A stretch of DNA of 64,000 nt from Sordaria brevicollis (Eukaryota > Ascomycota > Sordariomycetes > Sordariales > Sordariaceae), in NCBI GenBank assembly GCA_033439795.1, contig JAUTDP010000001.1:1860001-1924000 (forward strand), given 5' to 3'. The notes beneath the pieces were generated by a model. The model was not told the origin of the DNA and did no database searches. It worked only from the letters and a program-made list of their open reading frames with translations. A program made the translations under genes and the position numbers. Positions 36,956 to 50,700 of the stretch are shown here, one piece after another; the stretch's first letter is position 1, and the number at the start of each line of letters is the position of its first letter.

Positions 36956-39900
36956 ATGGACCCAGGCCCGCCCGACCCAAAACGACCCCGTCTGTCAACT
37001 GCCTCATCATGGTCAGCAGGTGGTGCGCACCACGGTGTGTCGCTCCTACATCCCACGCCATCTCCGACTGCTGGTCAACAGCATCCTCAACATCCTCAAC
37101 ATCCTCATCATCCTAACCACCCCGCGCCGCCGCCGCCGCCGCCGCCGCAATATCAACAAGCCTCCCCTCATCCGTTCTCACGACCCCAAGGTCCTGGTGA
37201 TCCCGGCGCTGCGCCTGCTGCTTCACATCCCCATCCGCCGCCGCCGCCGCCGCCTCCGGCTCCGTCGCAACAAGGACCCGTCGACGACCGGCGACATCAT
37301 GAGCCCGACCGATATCCGCCTATGCCAGACCACCGACAACATCATCCTTCATCTCAGCCACAACCACCACCACCACCACCACCACCAGGGCACCACCAGT
37401 ACAACCCTGGATACCATCCTCCTCCACCTCCTCCTCCGAGAGAAGTTGTAGTGAAGCAGGACCCGACTGACGACAGCAACACACCACCACACTTACGGAG
37501 ACCCAATTCGACGGGCCATGCCCCCGACGGCATGACGCCAGGGACCCCGATGTCAGCTCTGCCTCACCAAGGTTACCCCGAAGACAAACGCCATATGAGC
37601 TTCGACAATGGTCCCCAACAAAACATGTATAGACAGCCGAGTTTCCCTCCCCAGACGCCCATGGCGCATGGCCAGCCACCATACGACTACCAGTCTCACC
37701 ATGGGTACTATGCCGACAATGTCCACATCCAGATTGCCCCAGCGGCAGGGAAGCGCAAGGCGCAAAGAGCATCGCAGGTTGGTTAGGTCCTGGCTTCAGA
37801 CATATACACGCGACTTGGGATCTATCAAGTGTCGCGGCATGGACGTTAAAGCTAACCACAACCACAGGCTTGTGATATGTGCCGGCAGCTCAAGGCCAAA
37901 TGCGACGAGCTGAAACCCTGTAAGAGTTGTAAAGAAAAGAAGGTGGAATGCAAGTACCGTGAGGCGGTACCAAAGCAGTAAGCACCAGAATTGCACTCTT
38001 TTTTTTTTTTCGGGTGTTTGTCGCATTGCTGACAAGCCCATGTAGACAAGACAAAGTGGCGACCGATATCTTGGAGAACCTTTTGGGCCTTAGAAATGAT
38101 TTCAGCATGTTCAACGAACGAATTACGCGACTAGAAAAGAGGTTGGAACGCGTCGGGCCAGCGTTGGAAGCTCATCAGGAGTTGATGTCGTCGGATGATG
38201 ATCGTCCGGGTTCTGCTGACTCAGCAGCCATCGAAGATGGTTACAACTCATCATCGCCGGGAGGCTCAGAAAACGCAGCAAGGACACAGGCTCCTATAGA
38301 CACGCAGGAAGCGCGAAACATCACAAAGATAATGGACGAAGAGAAGGAGCAAGAGCCGGGCCCATTTGTACGACCCGGAGCGCCCGCCATTCCGCTAAAC
38401 CACACAACACTTGCGGCCCTTCTACTCAAGTGGAAGTCGATCAAGCGCCTGGCGCAGCGCTATCTGGATGCCGAAAACATCAAGTTTGTTGAAGAATATC
38501 CTATCCGACAGGAAGAGAGGCGCGGGCTTCTGAGGTTATGGGGCAGAGGGGAAGGTCTCGACAGCAGCCGCATGGACAGAGAATCCAATCACAACCTGGG
38601 TATGATGGAAGTCATCGACGATTACTCGGAAACGGGAGCCCCATCCCCTGCGGACTGCTGGGGTGGAATTAGCGGCTCACCTGGTCCGATGGACCACAGG
38701 TCTAGCATGGTTGGAGTTCAGACGCTGGATTTCTCGGAGGAAACCGTCTGGAAGTATGTGAAGAGCTACCTGGACAACATTCAAAACATGCACCCGCTCA
38801 TAATACCGAGGGAGCTGCATGCGATGGTGCGGTTGTTTTTGGATGGCATTCAGCAAAGTACCAAGAAGCCCAAGGGTGGTGCCGGAATCGCAAAGTTTGT
38901 CGGAGCGCCGCCGCTGAGCTCACAGGGTGAGACAGGGGTCAAGAGGAAGCGCTCCCCAGCACCCGATGGCGCAGAATCACCATCGATGCTGCCAAGGTCG
39001 GGTAAGCCGTCGTTTCAGCGATCCATCAACAACGCGCTTGTCTTGCTCGTTCTGGCTCTGGGAAAGATTTGCCTGATCAAGGATAGAAAGCTACCAGATG
39101 TCGTGCCTGTAAGCGAGCCTTCGCATGGGTCGCCCATGGTACGCAACGGGTATCCTGCTTCACCTGTACAGGGATCTCCGCCATCGTACGCATCACATTC
39201 GCACTCGGCCGGTTTGCCTTCGCCGAAGGATAGCGCAGAGAGGTCGGGTCCCAGTAGGCGGCAGTCGTTCCAGGGTGGCGGTGCGCCATCTTTGCGGGTA
39301 GGATCGCTCAAACGGAACATGGACGTGATTCCGGGTCTGGACTATTTCGCATACGCGACAGACATACTGGGAGGGCAGCTGGCAGGAACAAGCTTGCGGC
39401 ACATCCACGCTTACATCTTGGCTGGTCTGTATCATGGACAGTTGGGAAGAGTCATGGAAAGCTATGCCTACATCAAGGAGGCTGGCTGGGCATTGCAGAT
39501 CAAGATGAGACCGTAAGCCAATTTTCGTCAAAGTAATTTTTGGAACATGTGCTAACCCCAGTATAGGAGCCTCGATCGGCTGAAGAAACTTCAAGAGAAC
39601 CACCCGTTCAATATTAATGCCGTCAAGGAGAAGTCAGACAATCAGATCGTCTTTGCCTTTTGGACGTGTCTGCAGCTTGAAAGGTACGCAACGACGTGAA
39701 CAAAGCGGAAAGGGGGCAAGCTAACACTCATCCAATAGTGACATTGTGGCCGAGCTTCCTCTGCCGCAATCCCACATCCTGGCATTTGAGGAGATCATGC
39801 CGTATCCCAACATCAACCTGGCCAAGACCCACGGCTTTGAGGAGCATGTTCTGCAAAGCTACCTTGCCCAGCTTTACCTCCGGAAGTCGTTGAACCAGAT

Positions 39901-40920
39901 CCACCAAATGCTTTATAACCCCGAGGATCCAAGGTCGCTAAAGGCGCAAAACGGCACACCGCCAGGAAACATTATTGAGGTCATCACGAAATCTCTCGAC
40001 TTGCGCTTCGTCCCACCGGAGTACAAGTTCACACATGACGACCCACCAGCTGGAGACCTTCTTTCCGCCAGATTACGTGCCAAGTACTGGGGAGCTCAGG
40101 TCATTACATACAGACCGTACATCCGACAGATTCTGGAGTCAAATATGGCTCAGCTGGCGACCGCAGAATCCCCGATGCCAGCCAGCACCCCTAGCGAAGC
40201 CATGACTCCTCTCGATACCCAGATGCACAGCGTAAATGGCGAGATTACTCAGGATACCATTGAATATGCAAAGAAGGGAATCCGCGCTCTGATCGAAAGC
40301 ACAAGGGCGTTCCACGGTCTGCCAGACAAGCGGTTTGTCGTCACCAATATCTTTGGCACTGCGCATGCGTAAGTTGTTTTCTTTACCTTCGTGTTACATA
40401 CATCCGGTGCTGACAAGGAATGCACAGTCAATGGGGTAACCTCCTCACACTCGCAGCGGTGTTCAAGGATCCGACACTCCACCGTCATGTTGACGAGCAG
40501 ACGCTCAAGGAGCTCTTCTCGAGGACCATCGCCTTTTTCCGGATCATTGCCCAACCAACAAGCGCACTAGCCGTTGACATGCGCATTCTCGAGGGCTTGG
40601 AGCGCGAGTTGTGGCACAAGCCCAACAGTGTGGACATGGTCATGATGGAAAACAACCACCAGGTCAGCTCCTTTGTGAGCCCCTCAATGCCAGGCCCGCC
40701 GCCACCGCCGCCTCCAGGGTCAAGACCGACAGCACACTCTGCACCACCACTTGGGCCTCCAGGCCCGCCAGGACCACCGGGGCCACCGGGCCCATCACCA
40801 CAAATGCCAAGGAGCCCGATGCCACCAATACATAATAATATGCACGGCCCTGGAACGCCAGACGGCATGATGCCCCCGCTACCTCCTATTCACCATCACC
40901 AACACTCACACCCCCTTTGA
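36956..40920 (+). CDS. Large Zn2Cys6 transcription factor, Fungal_trans (MHR) type
   Basis: Six exons (36956-37777, 37868-37977, 38046-39512, 39567-39683, 39739-40368, 40428-40920) give 1212 aa with all phases consistent. Residues 30-175 are Pro/His/Gln-rich with long polyproline runs. A basic patch (KRKAQRASQ, 266-274) leads into the zinc cluster at 276-302, ACDMCRQLKAKCDELKPC..., spacing CX2CX6CX5CX2CX6C, much of it on the small second exon. A heptad-like coiled coil follows (LENLLGLRNDFSMFNERITR, about 316-350), a usual dimer element. The middle homology region (FSEETVWKYVKSYLDNIQNM to YWGAQVITYRPYIRQIL) is the Fungal_trans domain. The C-terminus is again Pro-rich, with a collagen-like GPP run. 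It should be a nuclear regulator; its targets and orthologue are not recognised. Confidence 0.9.
40780..40917 (+). repeat. Pro-rich, collagen-like coding repeat at regulator C-terminus
   Basis: Within exon 6 the frame reads LGPPGPPGPPGPPGPSP, several uninterrupted Gly-Pro-Pro triplets, then HHHQHSHPL at the end. It follows a separate polyproline stretch. In fungal regulators such tails are usually disordered; length variation between strains would be expected. Confidence 0.7.
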
Positions 40921-42364
40921 GGAATCTTCCATGTCTCAACAACATATGTTTTAGCATTTTGGAAACCGTGGAGGATTTCTACTACACCTGGTCCGAAAGT
41001 CATAATTCCCTTTGTGTACAAACAGAAAGAGGAGGATGGAGATCTAGGGGCGAGTGTAACAAGCGAGGCTCATCAGTCGCTGTTGGTTAGCATGCACGAT
41101 AAAGAAGTGGACGTGATATTGACCCATTCCTTTGGATATCAAATCGGATATGCATCGACTTATACATAGCATGCATCATGGCATACACGGGGGCTGCATA
41201 ATTCCATATTTGCATCAGCATATGTCGAGAAGAAGAAGAGAGAGAGAGAGAGAGACGGAGAGAGCATATCTGCCACATATCTCTGGCGTTGTCAATTACC
41301 TTTTACCTATCTACCATCCTACTACCTACCTACCCAACTATCTATCCTCATCAGATACCCAAACCAAATCAAACAATCTCACTACATACTCGGTCTTAAC
41401 AACATCTCACTGTTCAACTCATCAAACGCCCTCGCCATGACAACTCACTTTCACCCCCTCGAAACAATCCACAAACAACCTACTCGTCGAACTCCGTCAA
41501 ACACTCCCTACTACGACACTACATACAACCGACCCTCCTCCGTCATCACCACCACCACCACAAACAACAACCGTCAAACACAACCAAACACGCATTGATC
41601 ACATAAAAACATCCAGCAAAAACAAACAACACCAAATCGACCTGTCTCTTGCATTTGCATAAAGGTGTCATTATCGAGAAAAAGGGAACACAACAAAAAT
41701 GGGGGGTTTGGTCCGCGGAGGATATACCACTTTTTGTCTTCTGTCTTTTTGTATGTATGTGTGAAATGTCTTGTACGCCGCTTGCATGTCTGCATATTTT
41801 TCTTTTCTTGGGTATTTTTTACATCATCATTTTTGTCTATCGGTAAAAAAAATCTTTTTTTTTATTTTGTATTTCATCAACCGGTCCTTAAAAATCAGCG
41901 GTGGGAAGGGAAGGGAAGGAATAGGGAGGAGGGCATATGGGAGAGTCCAGTCGGAACATTAAATCACATCACATACATATATTTGGATAATTGCATACTA
42001 CTGTACCATGCGTGGCATACTATTAAAATGGTGACGTGGGCTTGGCTGGGCGGCTTTTTGTGCAATTTAAAATCATCTCAACTCGACTCAACTGTCCCCT
42101 TTGTGACAATACCGATCGATGGTGTTTATTCCAAGTACTCTCACGTCAGTCATAACCATCGTTAACCAAGTACCATGCATAGAGTTTATAACGCCGTTCA
42201 CCAAGTGACACTTAACCCAGTTACCACCATTATACATCTTACCTCACCCAGCTCTCACCTCATTCTCTCACCCCTCTTCAGCCCACTCAAAGCAAGTCAT
42301 GACCCAGCAAGACCACCCTTCACTTCCCCATCCTCAACCTTCATGAAACAGCCCGCCCGCTGGC
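40921..42364. other. Intergenic between convergent genes
   Basis: About 1.4 kb between the regulator and atg5 stop codons. It contains a GA microsatellite (about 41231-41256) and A- or C-rich simple sequence, and no gene that I can support. Confidence 0.5.
41226..41260 (+). repeat. GA microsatellite
   Basis: A run of GAA then about ten GA dinucleotides in the 3' flank of the Zn2Cys6 regulator. Simple sequence, likely length-variable. Confidence 0.8.
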
Positions 42365-43687
42365 TCACAACAAAACAACAATCAAACAAAGCCACCCATC
42401 CGGATACGCCGCGTCCTTCATCAACTCCTCCAGCGGGGCGCTAAAGGGGACGGGAGCCCCGTGCAAGATGACGTTTGCTAGGACTGGGTCGCGACTACTG
42501 GGGAAGAGAGCGGGCAGGAGGGTTTTGAGGGATTGGCCTAGGGTTTGGGGTGTTCCTTTCGTCCTAAGTTAGTTACTGTGACCAAATGAAGGAGAGAAAG
42601 GGAAACTTACGACCGTTTGCACCGCGTGGAGGAACGAGGGTTTGAAGTACACGGTAAGAACCAGCCTCTGCTTGAGGGCTGTTGGTAGAAGAAGGTGGTG
42701 AGGAAGGGATGTAAATCCGTATTGGAACGTTTTTGAGCGCCGTGGGAGCGTTGAGGAGGTGGGTGTTTATTCTGGTGAAGGATTGGTAGTCGTCTACACT
42801 TTGTTAGTAGCCTCATGGAGGAAAGATATGGGGGAGGGAGGAAGACATACTATCCTGTACGGCATTCCACAACGCCGTCGTATGTTCTTTGGACAAACCC
42901 ATGATTCGTTTGGCGTTGCCGTTTCGGATGAAGTCCGCCTTTTTTTAACCCACTCACGTTAACCTTCTTTTCTTCTACTACCCTCTTCGCTGATTGTAGT
43001 GTCTTTGGCCCCTTCGGAGACATAGACATACAAGAAAAAACTCACCTCCTTAGCACTATTCATAAAAGTATCACAAATATCCCACCCCTCACCATCACTC
43101 ACCACCAACCGCCACGGCATTTCCGCAGGCTGGTACAGATCCACCAGCAATCCCACAGCGAGATTACGCAGCAGGACTTCCTCATGGTGAAAGCTCGAGC
43201 ATGGGGTGCCGTAGTAAGCAGATAACTGAGGCAACAGCAAAGCCAGGTAACTGAACCTCGGCACCGAACAGATGTACGGCGTTTTGGGGTGGGACTGGTG
43301 GGTGATATATAAGGGAATCTGTAAAGACCAGAGGGTTTCGGGGATGGAAGTTGGTTTTGGTTTTGGTTTGGGCGGTGGTACAGGAGAACGAGTTAGGGAC
43401 GATGATGGGGGGAGGTCATCGTGACTGCTGTCCCCGCCTCCGGATCTGTAGTCAGACGAACCTCCGCCTCCGCCCCGGAGATTGGATGGTGTGAACCCGG
43501 TGTCTCTCACACCGAGACCGAGGCCGAAACCCGTACCGGTACCGGCTCCGTGACCCCTGGATGACCGGAAGGCAGACGTAGAACGGACTGAAGGAGATGA
43601 TTGGTACTGGTCTTCTGAGTAAGGGGACTCTTCCCGCTGCGGAAGCTGTGGGGAGTGGGAGTAGGGGTTTGGATTTGGTGAGGCCAT
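42365..43687 (-). CDS. atg5: Autophagy protein Atg5
   Basis: Four exons on the minus strand (43687-43046, 42938-42851, 42793-42611, 42555-42365) give 367 aa. The conserved body starts at about residue 113 with [16 protein letters not shown], then [40 protein letters not shown], and in the last exons [33 protein letters not shown] and YPDGWL. Atg5 is joined through a lysine to the ubiquitin-like Atg12 and with Atg16 promotes Atg8 lipidation on the phagophore; the acceptor Lys is Lys213 in MNSAKEAD, at the end of exon 1. Odd here is a Gly/Ser/Pro-rich N-terminal extension of over 100 residues before the usual start of the fold. The last intron needs the acceptor GAAAG at 42556, as the nearer CTTAG runs into a stop. 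Confidence 0.93.
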
Positions 43688-46600
43688 GGTTACCTGCCCT
43701 CTGCCTTCTCTGCCCCTGGATGGATGGATGGCTACCTCTGGGTCAGGGACCGGATCGGGTCTGACTGGGCTAAGCTAACTCGACCCTGCCCGGTCGAGTA
43801 TCTCCGGCCGGTGAGTGTGGGTGACACGGAGTGGGATGTGGGATATCCCGTCCTCTCGTCCTCCGCAGCGCCAGTGAGGGCCGCGATGCTTGTTTGGGCC
43901 TCCTCTCGTCTTGGGAGTCCTCCTCAAGGGAGGGAGGGGGTTTGCTGATCAGCGAGATTGGCAGGGGCTTTTACTGTTTCATGCAGTGTAAAACTAAGCT
44001 TGGCTGGTCAGAGAACGGGTCGGTTATCGATGGTTGTAGTTGATGGTATCCGGGTTCCTCTTCTTTGCTTCTTTTTCGTAATCGGCGGTGGTTCTTTGTT
44101 TCGTCGTGAAGTGAGCATGAGGTAAGGTACGGTTAGTTGCGGTGCATGACGTTGAAAGTTCAAATGACGGTGTCAGCGCTGTTAGTGGGTAACTACAGTG
44201 GGGTAGGGCAGGTGATACAGCGTGCATCATAGGGGTCGTGACTGCCTTTTGGGCCCCTTACATGACAGCGCTTTGACCAGCTGTAAGGCAGGCAACTTCT
44301 GAATGCCTTCATATCACGGAAAGTCAATTCTTTACAGGCTTCTCAGTAAGTCATTCAGAAATCTGTCCAATTTCCGGTGATTCCAGGTACAGAATAAAGC
44401 CGTGAGCCTTCGAAGGTTACCTCTAGGTACCTTTCCGTTAATGGTGGATACGATAGTGACAGTGTCCTACAGCTTGCCCTAAACTCGTCCCTTTAGCGAT
44501 AATTGTTAGCGAACCCCCATAAGAAGTGGACATCAAGGTGTTCCGAGTACCGATGCCGCGTACCTTTCCTTTCTCCTCTGTCCACTGCAAGTGCTGCAAA
44601 TCACCTGCCTTTACATGATGCATGTCACGGTACTGTACAAGTAAGTAGTCACGACACGACACGACAGAGACGACGCGGCCAGCTTGACCCTCACTTCATA
44701 CTGTATGCTGTCGGTTATAAGAATATCTACTGTGTTTCTGTTAAACCGTCTAGGTATGCATGCAAAGCCTTCGCTTCAGCCGGTCCCCAGTCCCCTAGAG
44801 ACAGCGTAGCAATCAACCACCTCGCCGACCCGGGCGGATGGGATGGAACAGCATTCCGGCCGTCCGCCGCGCCGCGGAGACAGGACAAGGACAGGATGAT
44901 GGCGAGCGTGTTCCAAATCTGAGTACCTCTAGGTAGTAACGAAGGACGCCATCGTCGTCAGAATGGGAACACCAGTCACTCTTTCTGAGGTACATAAAAC
45001 CCCCCTTCCCGCCTACACACCAATGCCACCCTCCCCGTACCATTGGGACTGCTGGGCTCGTGCTGGGGACCGGCAAAAAGCAGCCTCCTCAGCTCATCAC
45101 TAACGGTTTGATAGACGAAATGGCCTGATCTTCTTTTCGCTACCCACGTTCGCGTCCCTGACGTTCTAGAGCGTGGAAGGTTTCCAAGAGTTCCAAGCCT
45201 CTCCAGTGACGATTCAGCGTTTCGATTGGATGCTTCTGACACTGTATGAACTTTTGTAGCGATTGGGATTGGGACGCTTCTAGGCTGGCTTCTGGCGTCG
45301 AAGCGAAGGAAGTTATCGAAGCCCTTTTGGAAGCTTGAGAAGCTGAACCTTTTGGCGTCGATGCTTCTCGATCTCTTGTTGAGGCGATTGAAGAGATATG
45401 GCACGATTATGAGACAAAAGCACGCACGGGCATAACGCTTCTGCAAGCCTTTGCGAGGGGAAAAGTGATGAGATGAGGGTTATCGTCAACCCTCACCACC
45501 CTCAGGAAACGTTTTAGCGTATCCAGATCCTCGGTTTCGCTTGGCGCTTCCGGATTGTTTTTAGTCTCCGACGAACTGAACTGAACAGATGGGAGTTAAC
45601 GGGAAGAAACCTCTCTCTTGGGTATTGAGGAAGCCTGAAGATCGTCAGGACTGTGCGAAGGGGTTGGAGATCATTCAGTTCTTCGGGCATTCTCATCATT
45701 TGACATTTCCTCTAGCACTGTCATCCATCTCACGACGACCCTCCCACCACATATTATTCCCGCTTAGTAACAAACTAACAGCGAGTAACAGACGCAACAC
45801 ACTTCCTCAATACGTAGTTTTATTACCCGGCCGTGCCAACCAAGACCCCAAGTATGTCTTAAATGTCTTCCTTGAGATGTTGTGACAGTTAACAGGGTGC
45901 CGACAGGAACAAGCAGAAATATGGCCTGACTTGATCTAGCGATCTAGATCTTCCGTCCGTCTACAGTAACCTTCTAGAAGGACCGAACAAGTCGTCTCGC
46001 ATCCGCGATTTATGCTACCTTTGGTAACTCTTGTCCGGAGCTAGCGGGAAGCTCAAGCAAAGCACAGCTCGCCCAGGTACCGCATTGTTGGAGACACACC
46101 ATTGATAGCACTATTGACGGCGGCCCGCTAGCGAAAGGGTGTTCAGTGAGAGATAAACGAACTGCTTCGACTTGGGTGGTTGTCAAACTCGTCTCCATGT
46201 ACTCCGTATGGTTATGATTTGGAGATCACGGAGTACAGTTGCTTCCAGACAGACCGGGCAGATGAGACCGGAAAGATGTTGAGGATCGCGATGGCCTCCC
46301 ACTTCCCGTATATCCCAGCATGTCTCAGTAGAGGTATGCCTGAAGTCAGCATTTGGATCCCGAATCCGAACGGGAGATTACCAGTCGGGAAAAAGACGAG
46401 TTTGCGTATATCACGTTCAGTTCGGCTTACAGACCAACAGACTACAGTAATTATCCTAGCAACTGCAAACCCCCCAAACTGCAAACCCATACAAAGTTAC
46501 CTAGTTAATGCAAGTTTTTGCGTGGCAGCTATTCCCAGCTTTGTATGTAAGTCGGACCCTAGTAACTGCAAAATGCCTAGTTAGTGCAAAGATTTTGGGC

Positions 46601-47773
46601 CGCCCCCATAGTGTACGCATTATTTGCAGTTGCTAGGATAATTACTGTATCTAACCAAGACTCTGTCCGACCATCATCCTCAATATCTATTGCTGACGAG
46701 ATATCAACAGCAACAGTCAACAAGGTCATCACTCCCTCTTATATTGCCACCCATCACCTACTATATATTGACTTCTTCAGTGTTGTTCGCGGCGGACTTT
46801 ATCGTCTCGATCTTACCTCACCATAATCTGCTCTTCACAAAGAGAACTATCACCTTGATCACTCTTTCCTGAAATATCTACCATCCATCCCATCCTCGTC
46901 AAGGTTCCATAATCCATTAATTCCTCCGTCTTACCTCTCATCTCACACAATCATCCATCTCGCACAAGAACCTCACCGACGAGAAAACAACCACAAAAGT
47001 GCCGTGTTCCGTAGCAGCGGGTATGACATGGTGGTCAGCTTCCTGTCACCATCTGGTCACCATCTGGTCACCATCTATCTGGTTACGATCAAAAGAGCAC
47101 GCGGGCACGTGGTGTAGGTTCGGATGGTTCGGCCTTTGGTGGCAGTCCTGTACGCTGTTGCAAGTAAGAGAATGGGGGAACCGGTTGACGTGAGATCTAG
47201 GTGAGATCGATATTGGTCTTGTTCAACCGGAGTCCAATCTCACATGCCACCAAGAGGATTTGACTTCCAGAGAACTGAAAAGCCGGTCACAGAGTTGCGA
47301 GCACCGATTGATCGGCATATCGCAACATATCGCAATATGTCACAGACCAGGGACCAAAAGGAGTTCAGAGATTGCAAGAGCATCGCAAACGTTCTTCATT
47401 CATCCCTATCTTTACCCCTTTGCTGTCCCTTTACCACTACCCGAAAGGCTATGCAACGCCAGCGTAAAACCACCACATCCAGGACACCACATACACAGCA
47501 AATCGAAAATAACGTGAAATATGCAAGAAAAAAAGACATTATCCATATACTAATTTCTTTTCCAACCCCCTCCGTAGCAACGCTGTGAATTATTAACACA
47601 AGTAGAACGCAAAACGAACCCTCCGTTTGTTATGGTATCAATGATAAGAAAGAAAAGCTACCCAGGTAATGTGTTGTGAATCACTCGCCATGACGACAAT
47701 GGGTATTGATGTAGGTAGTGTATGCTCGCAATAAACTATGCAGAAGGAAAACAACGTGATGATGCCCGAGCGC
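43688..47773. other. Gene-free stretch with one MITE
   Basis: About 4 kb between the start of atg5 and the stop of the 1429-aa gene, both on minus. No gene is supported. It includes the atg5 promoter, short palindromic TACCTAGGTA-like sequences (near 44408 and 44926) and a 203-bp TIR element at 46445. Confidence 0.4.
46445..46647. mobile_element. Tc1/mariner-type MITE (203 bp)
   Basis: Perfect 25-bp terminal inverted repeats (46445-46469 and 46623-46647, starting CAGTAATTATCCTAGC) are flanked by TA duplications (46443-46444, 46648-46649). The first nine bases match the TIR of the element at 34254, then the two diverge. Inside, short CCTAG..AA.TGCAAA units recur in both orientations. No coding capacity. 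Confidence 0.8.
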
Positions 47774-50700
47774 TCAAACAATGCTAGCCTTCCTGCTCCT
47801 CCTCGAAAACACCCTCGAGAAACTACTAGAGTCTCCAGACCCATCTCCTCCCCTTGACCCGCTCGCCGACGTAATCGAAGGCGCCGGCCCGCAAAAATCG
47901 AACGGCGCCGCAGCTCCCACGCTAGGCGGCGGCGTCGAGTTCTTCAGGAACGAGGCCAGATCCGAGATTCCAGACGTGGGAGCTACGTAGGCTTCCCTTG
48001 GCTCGAACCTCTTCATAGGCACGCGTCCAGCAGTGGTGCCGCTTGATTGTGACATGCCTCGCCCTCGCGACATGGGCATGTTTTGGTTGTGGTTAGCCGA
48101 GTTCTGGTTGACGGTCGATGGCGCATATTGGTCGACACCGGGCGGCATGTGAACTGTAAGCGGAGTGTAGCCTCTTCCGCTTCCGGCGCTGGCGCGGCTG
48201 CTGAGGCCTCGAGAGTCGCTGAATCTTACAGGACTTTGAGGACTCATGCTGCCGGACGAGCTCGGAGGGACGTTCGACTTGTTTTCGCGTCTAGTAAATC
48301 GTGACATCAAGCTCGTGGAGCTGGACTTCTTCTTCGGCTGCTGCTGCTTTGGTGAGGTCATCACGGGCAAAACAGTGGGCTCTGGTGGCGGAGGAACGTT
48401 GCGCAAGAAGTCCATCAAGCTCTCCTCGTTGGTTTGCGGTCGTTTGGGCTTCACTGGATAATCGTCATCCTCGTCAAAGTCCTCCTCGTCGGTGAGGTCG
48501 ATAGCATAAGGGTCGCGTGGCCCACGGCGCTTGCGCTGCGGCATGGCTGATGGCATTGGCATCACCACATCGTCCTCTTCTATTCCTTCAAAGCGCCCAG
48601 TGGCAGTACTATGCTGGGACTTGTTCCTACTGAGCAGAGCGCTCTGCGAGTTGACCGATGACTGGAATGAATGCATCGAGTTGTTGGTGATATCGGTCGA
48701 GGCCTGGCTGTTCCTGACGTCGACGTCACGCAGTTGAGCATCCACGGCTTTACCACCAGCTTCAAGTATGGACATCTGATCAGAGTCCAGCGTGGTCCGG
48801 AAAGGCGCGACTGCTTGTGGGATCCGTGGGTTGCCCGCCGTAGGAGGGCCGCGTCGGATAAAGTCGATCAGATCCGAGTTGTCGTCCCGGTCGGTATGAG
48901 GGTCACGAGCTGTGAGACGTGGGCGGTTGTAGTTGCTGCTGTTGGTAGTTGGTCGAGGAGTCTCAGTGATAAGGGGAACAGAAGGAGGGGAGACAGGCCC
49001 GGAGACATTCCGAAGCCCACTCTGGCCGCCAGATAGACGGTTCATTCCGGCCGTGTTAATTCCAGTTGGACCCGTCGCGCGAATGAACTCGGCAAAATCA
49101 GCTACCGACTCTCGGGCTATTCTTGGGTCTCTCGCTTGCGGCGGGTGCGCACGTGGAGGTTGTGGAATTGCGTGCAGGATCGGCCCGGATGCTGTGCTAT
49201 TATTACTGTTGCGCTTCAACTCGGGCATGGGATGCTGCGAGTGGACATCCTTTTCTTTCTTGGCATCTTTCTTGCGATTAGACGACGATGACCGGGAGCG
49301 ATCCGAGTCGCGATGGGTATCCTGGCTCTTCCTGGTTCTAACAGCGATGAGGGGGCTACCGGTGGACCGCGTCGACTGAGACTGTATCTGAATGTTAATA
49401 TCCCTTTGGGCGCTAGTTAAATGAGTGATATCCGACTTACGTCAATGTCTCGCATGCTTTCGGGCGTTAGCGTGAATTGGATGGTCTGATCGCTCTGGAT
49501 GAGCTCTTCAAAGTTTCGAGCAACATCTTCCCGGGATTGCGCAGCTACCGACCCTTCCTCTGAAGTCCTTACCAGCCTCAGCTTGTTGATCGACTTGGAT
49601 GATGAGGACGATATCGAGCTGGCTGTTTCCTGTCGCACCATTACACCAGGTTTTGGCGGTTCCGGGAACCGAGAAAATAAGCCCGTCTCAGATGGGCTGC
49701 GACCGCGAGAACGTTGCACAGAGATGTTCCCGATCGAAGTCGGTTGTTCCTCGACAGAGAGGTTGCTAAGAGTCCTTCTGCTGCTGGGACTCCGATCAGA
49801 CATCTCCGGCACAGCAACCTCGGTGATCACCGACACCCTTGGGCGACTTTGAGCGTGGTGCTTGGGAGGCGGTTTGGGCTTATCTTCAAAGTAAAATGTG
49901 CCAGACGAACTGGTGGGGGTCGTAATCTTGGGCGTGGAGCGGATGGGAGATGAGCCGGGTGACCCACGCTCAGCAACCGAGCCTAGAATTGGGTTAGAAC
50001 CACCCGCCATATCTTGACCCTCAAAACCATCTGGCGAAGGCGGCTCGGGAATTGCTTCTAGAACACCATCATCCGTAACGGGAGAAACGTCTTCGGCGGC
50101 CACTTCAGCAGACAAGGCCGATCTGTTAACGCCGTGCCCACAGATGCGCGCCCCAGACGCACTGTCCGGCGAGTATCGCGATCGTTCCTCAGCAATTGAG
50201 GCCGTCTTGAGACTACTGCTTCGGGACAAGCGCATATGCTCGGCTGAGTCTAAAATCGGGCTGTTACGGGCAGCCGTTCCAGGGCTGCGAGGACTGGTCA
50301 CCTCAATCAAACGTGCCGAGTAGATGCTAGGCGTCCTAGTCCTTCCCATGGTTGTGATGATGGGCGATGGTCTTCCGTGTTCAGACACCGAGGGAGATGC
50401 GCTTCGGCCAGAGATAGATATTCTCGATGAGGTGAGAATCTGTGGTTCCTCGTCCATGGACTCATCGTCATGCTCGCTTTCATCATCACCCTTGGCGTCG
50501 TCTTCGGTTTCAGCATCGCCCGAGTTCTGCGTTTGAGGTTCCGTCTCAACTTTCTGCGGAGAGGCAGGGGCTTCAACAAGCGAAGCCTCGACCTTTGCAT
50601 CTTCTGACTCGTTTGACTTTTCGTCTTGTACCGGTTGCTTGTCATCTGAAGTCTGAGACAGCTCCAGTTCCTTTTTGGCAGCTGAGGGAAGGGGTACAAG

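Noticed and set aside
42556..42610. Atg5 last intron closing at CTTAG
   Set aside because: The resulting frame meets a TAG within nine codons and loses the conserved C-terminus.
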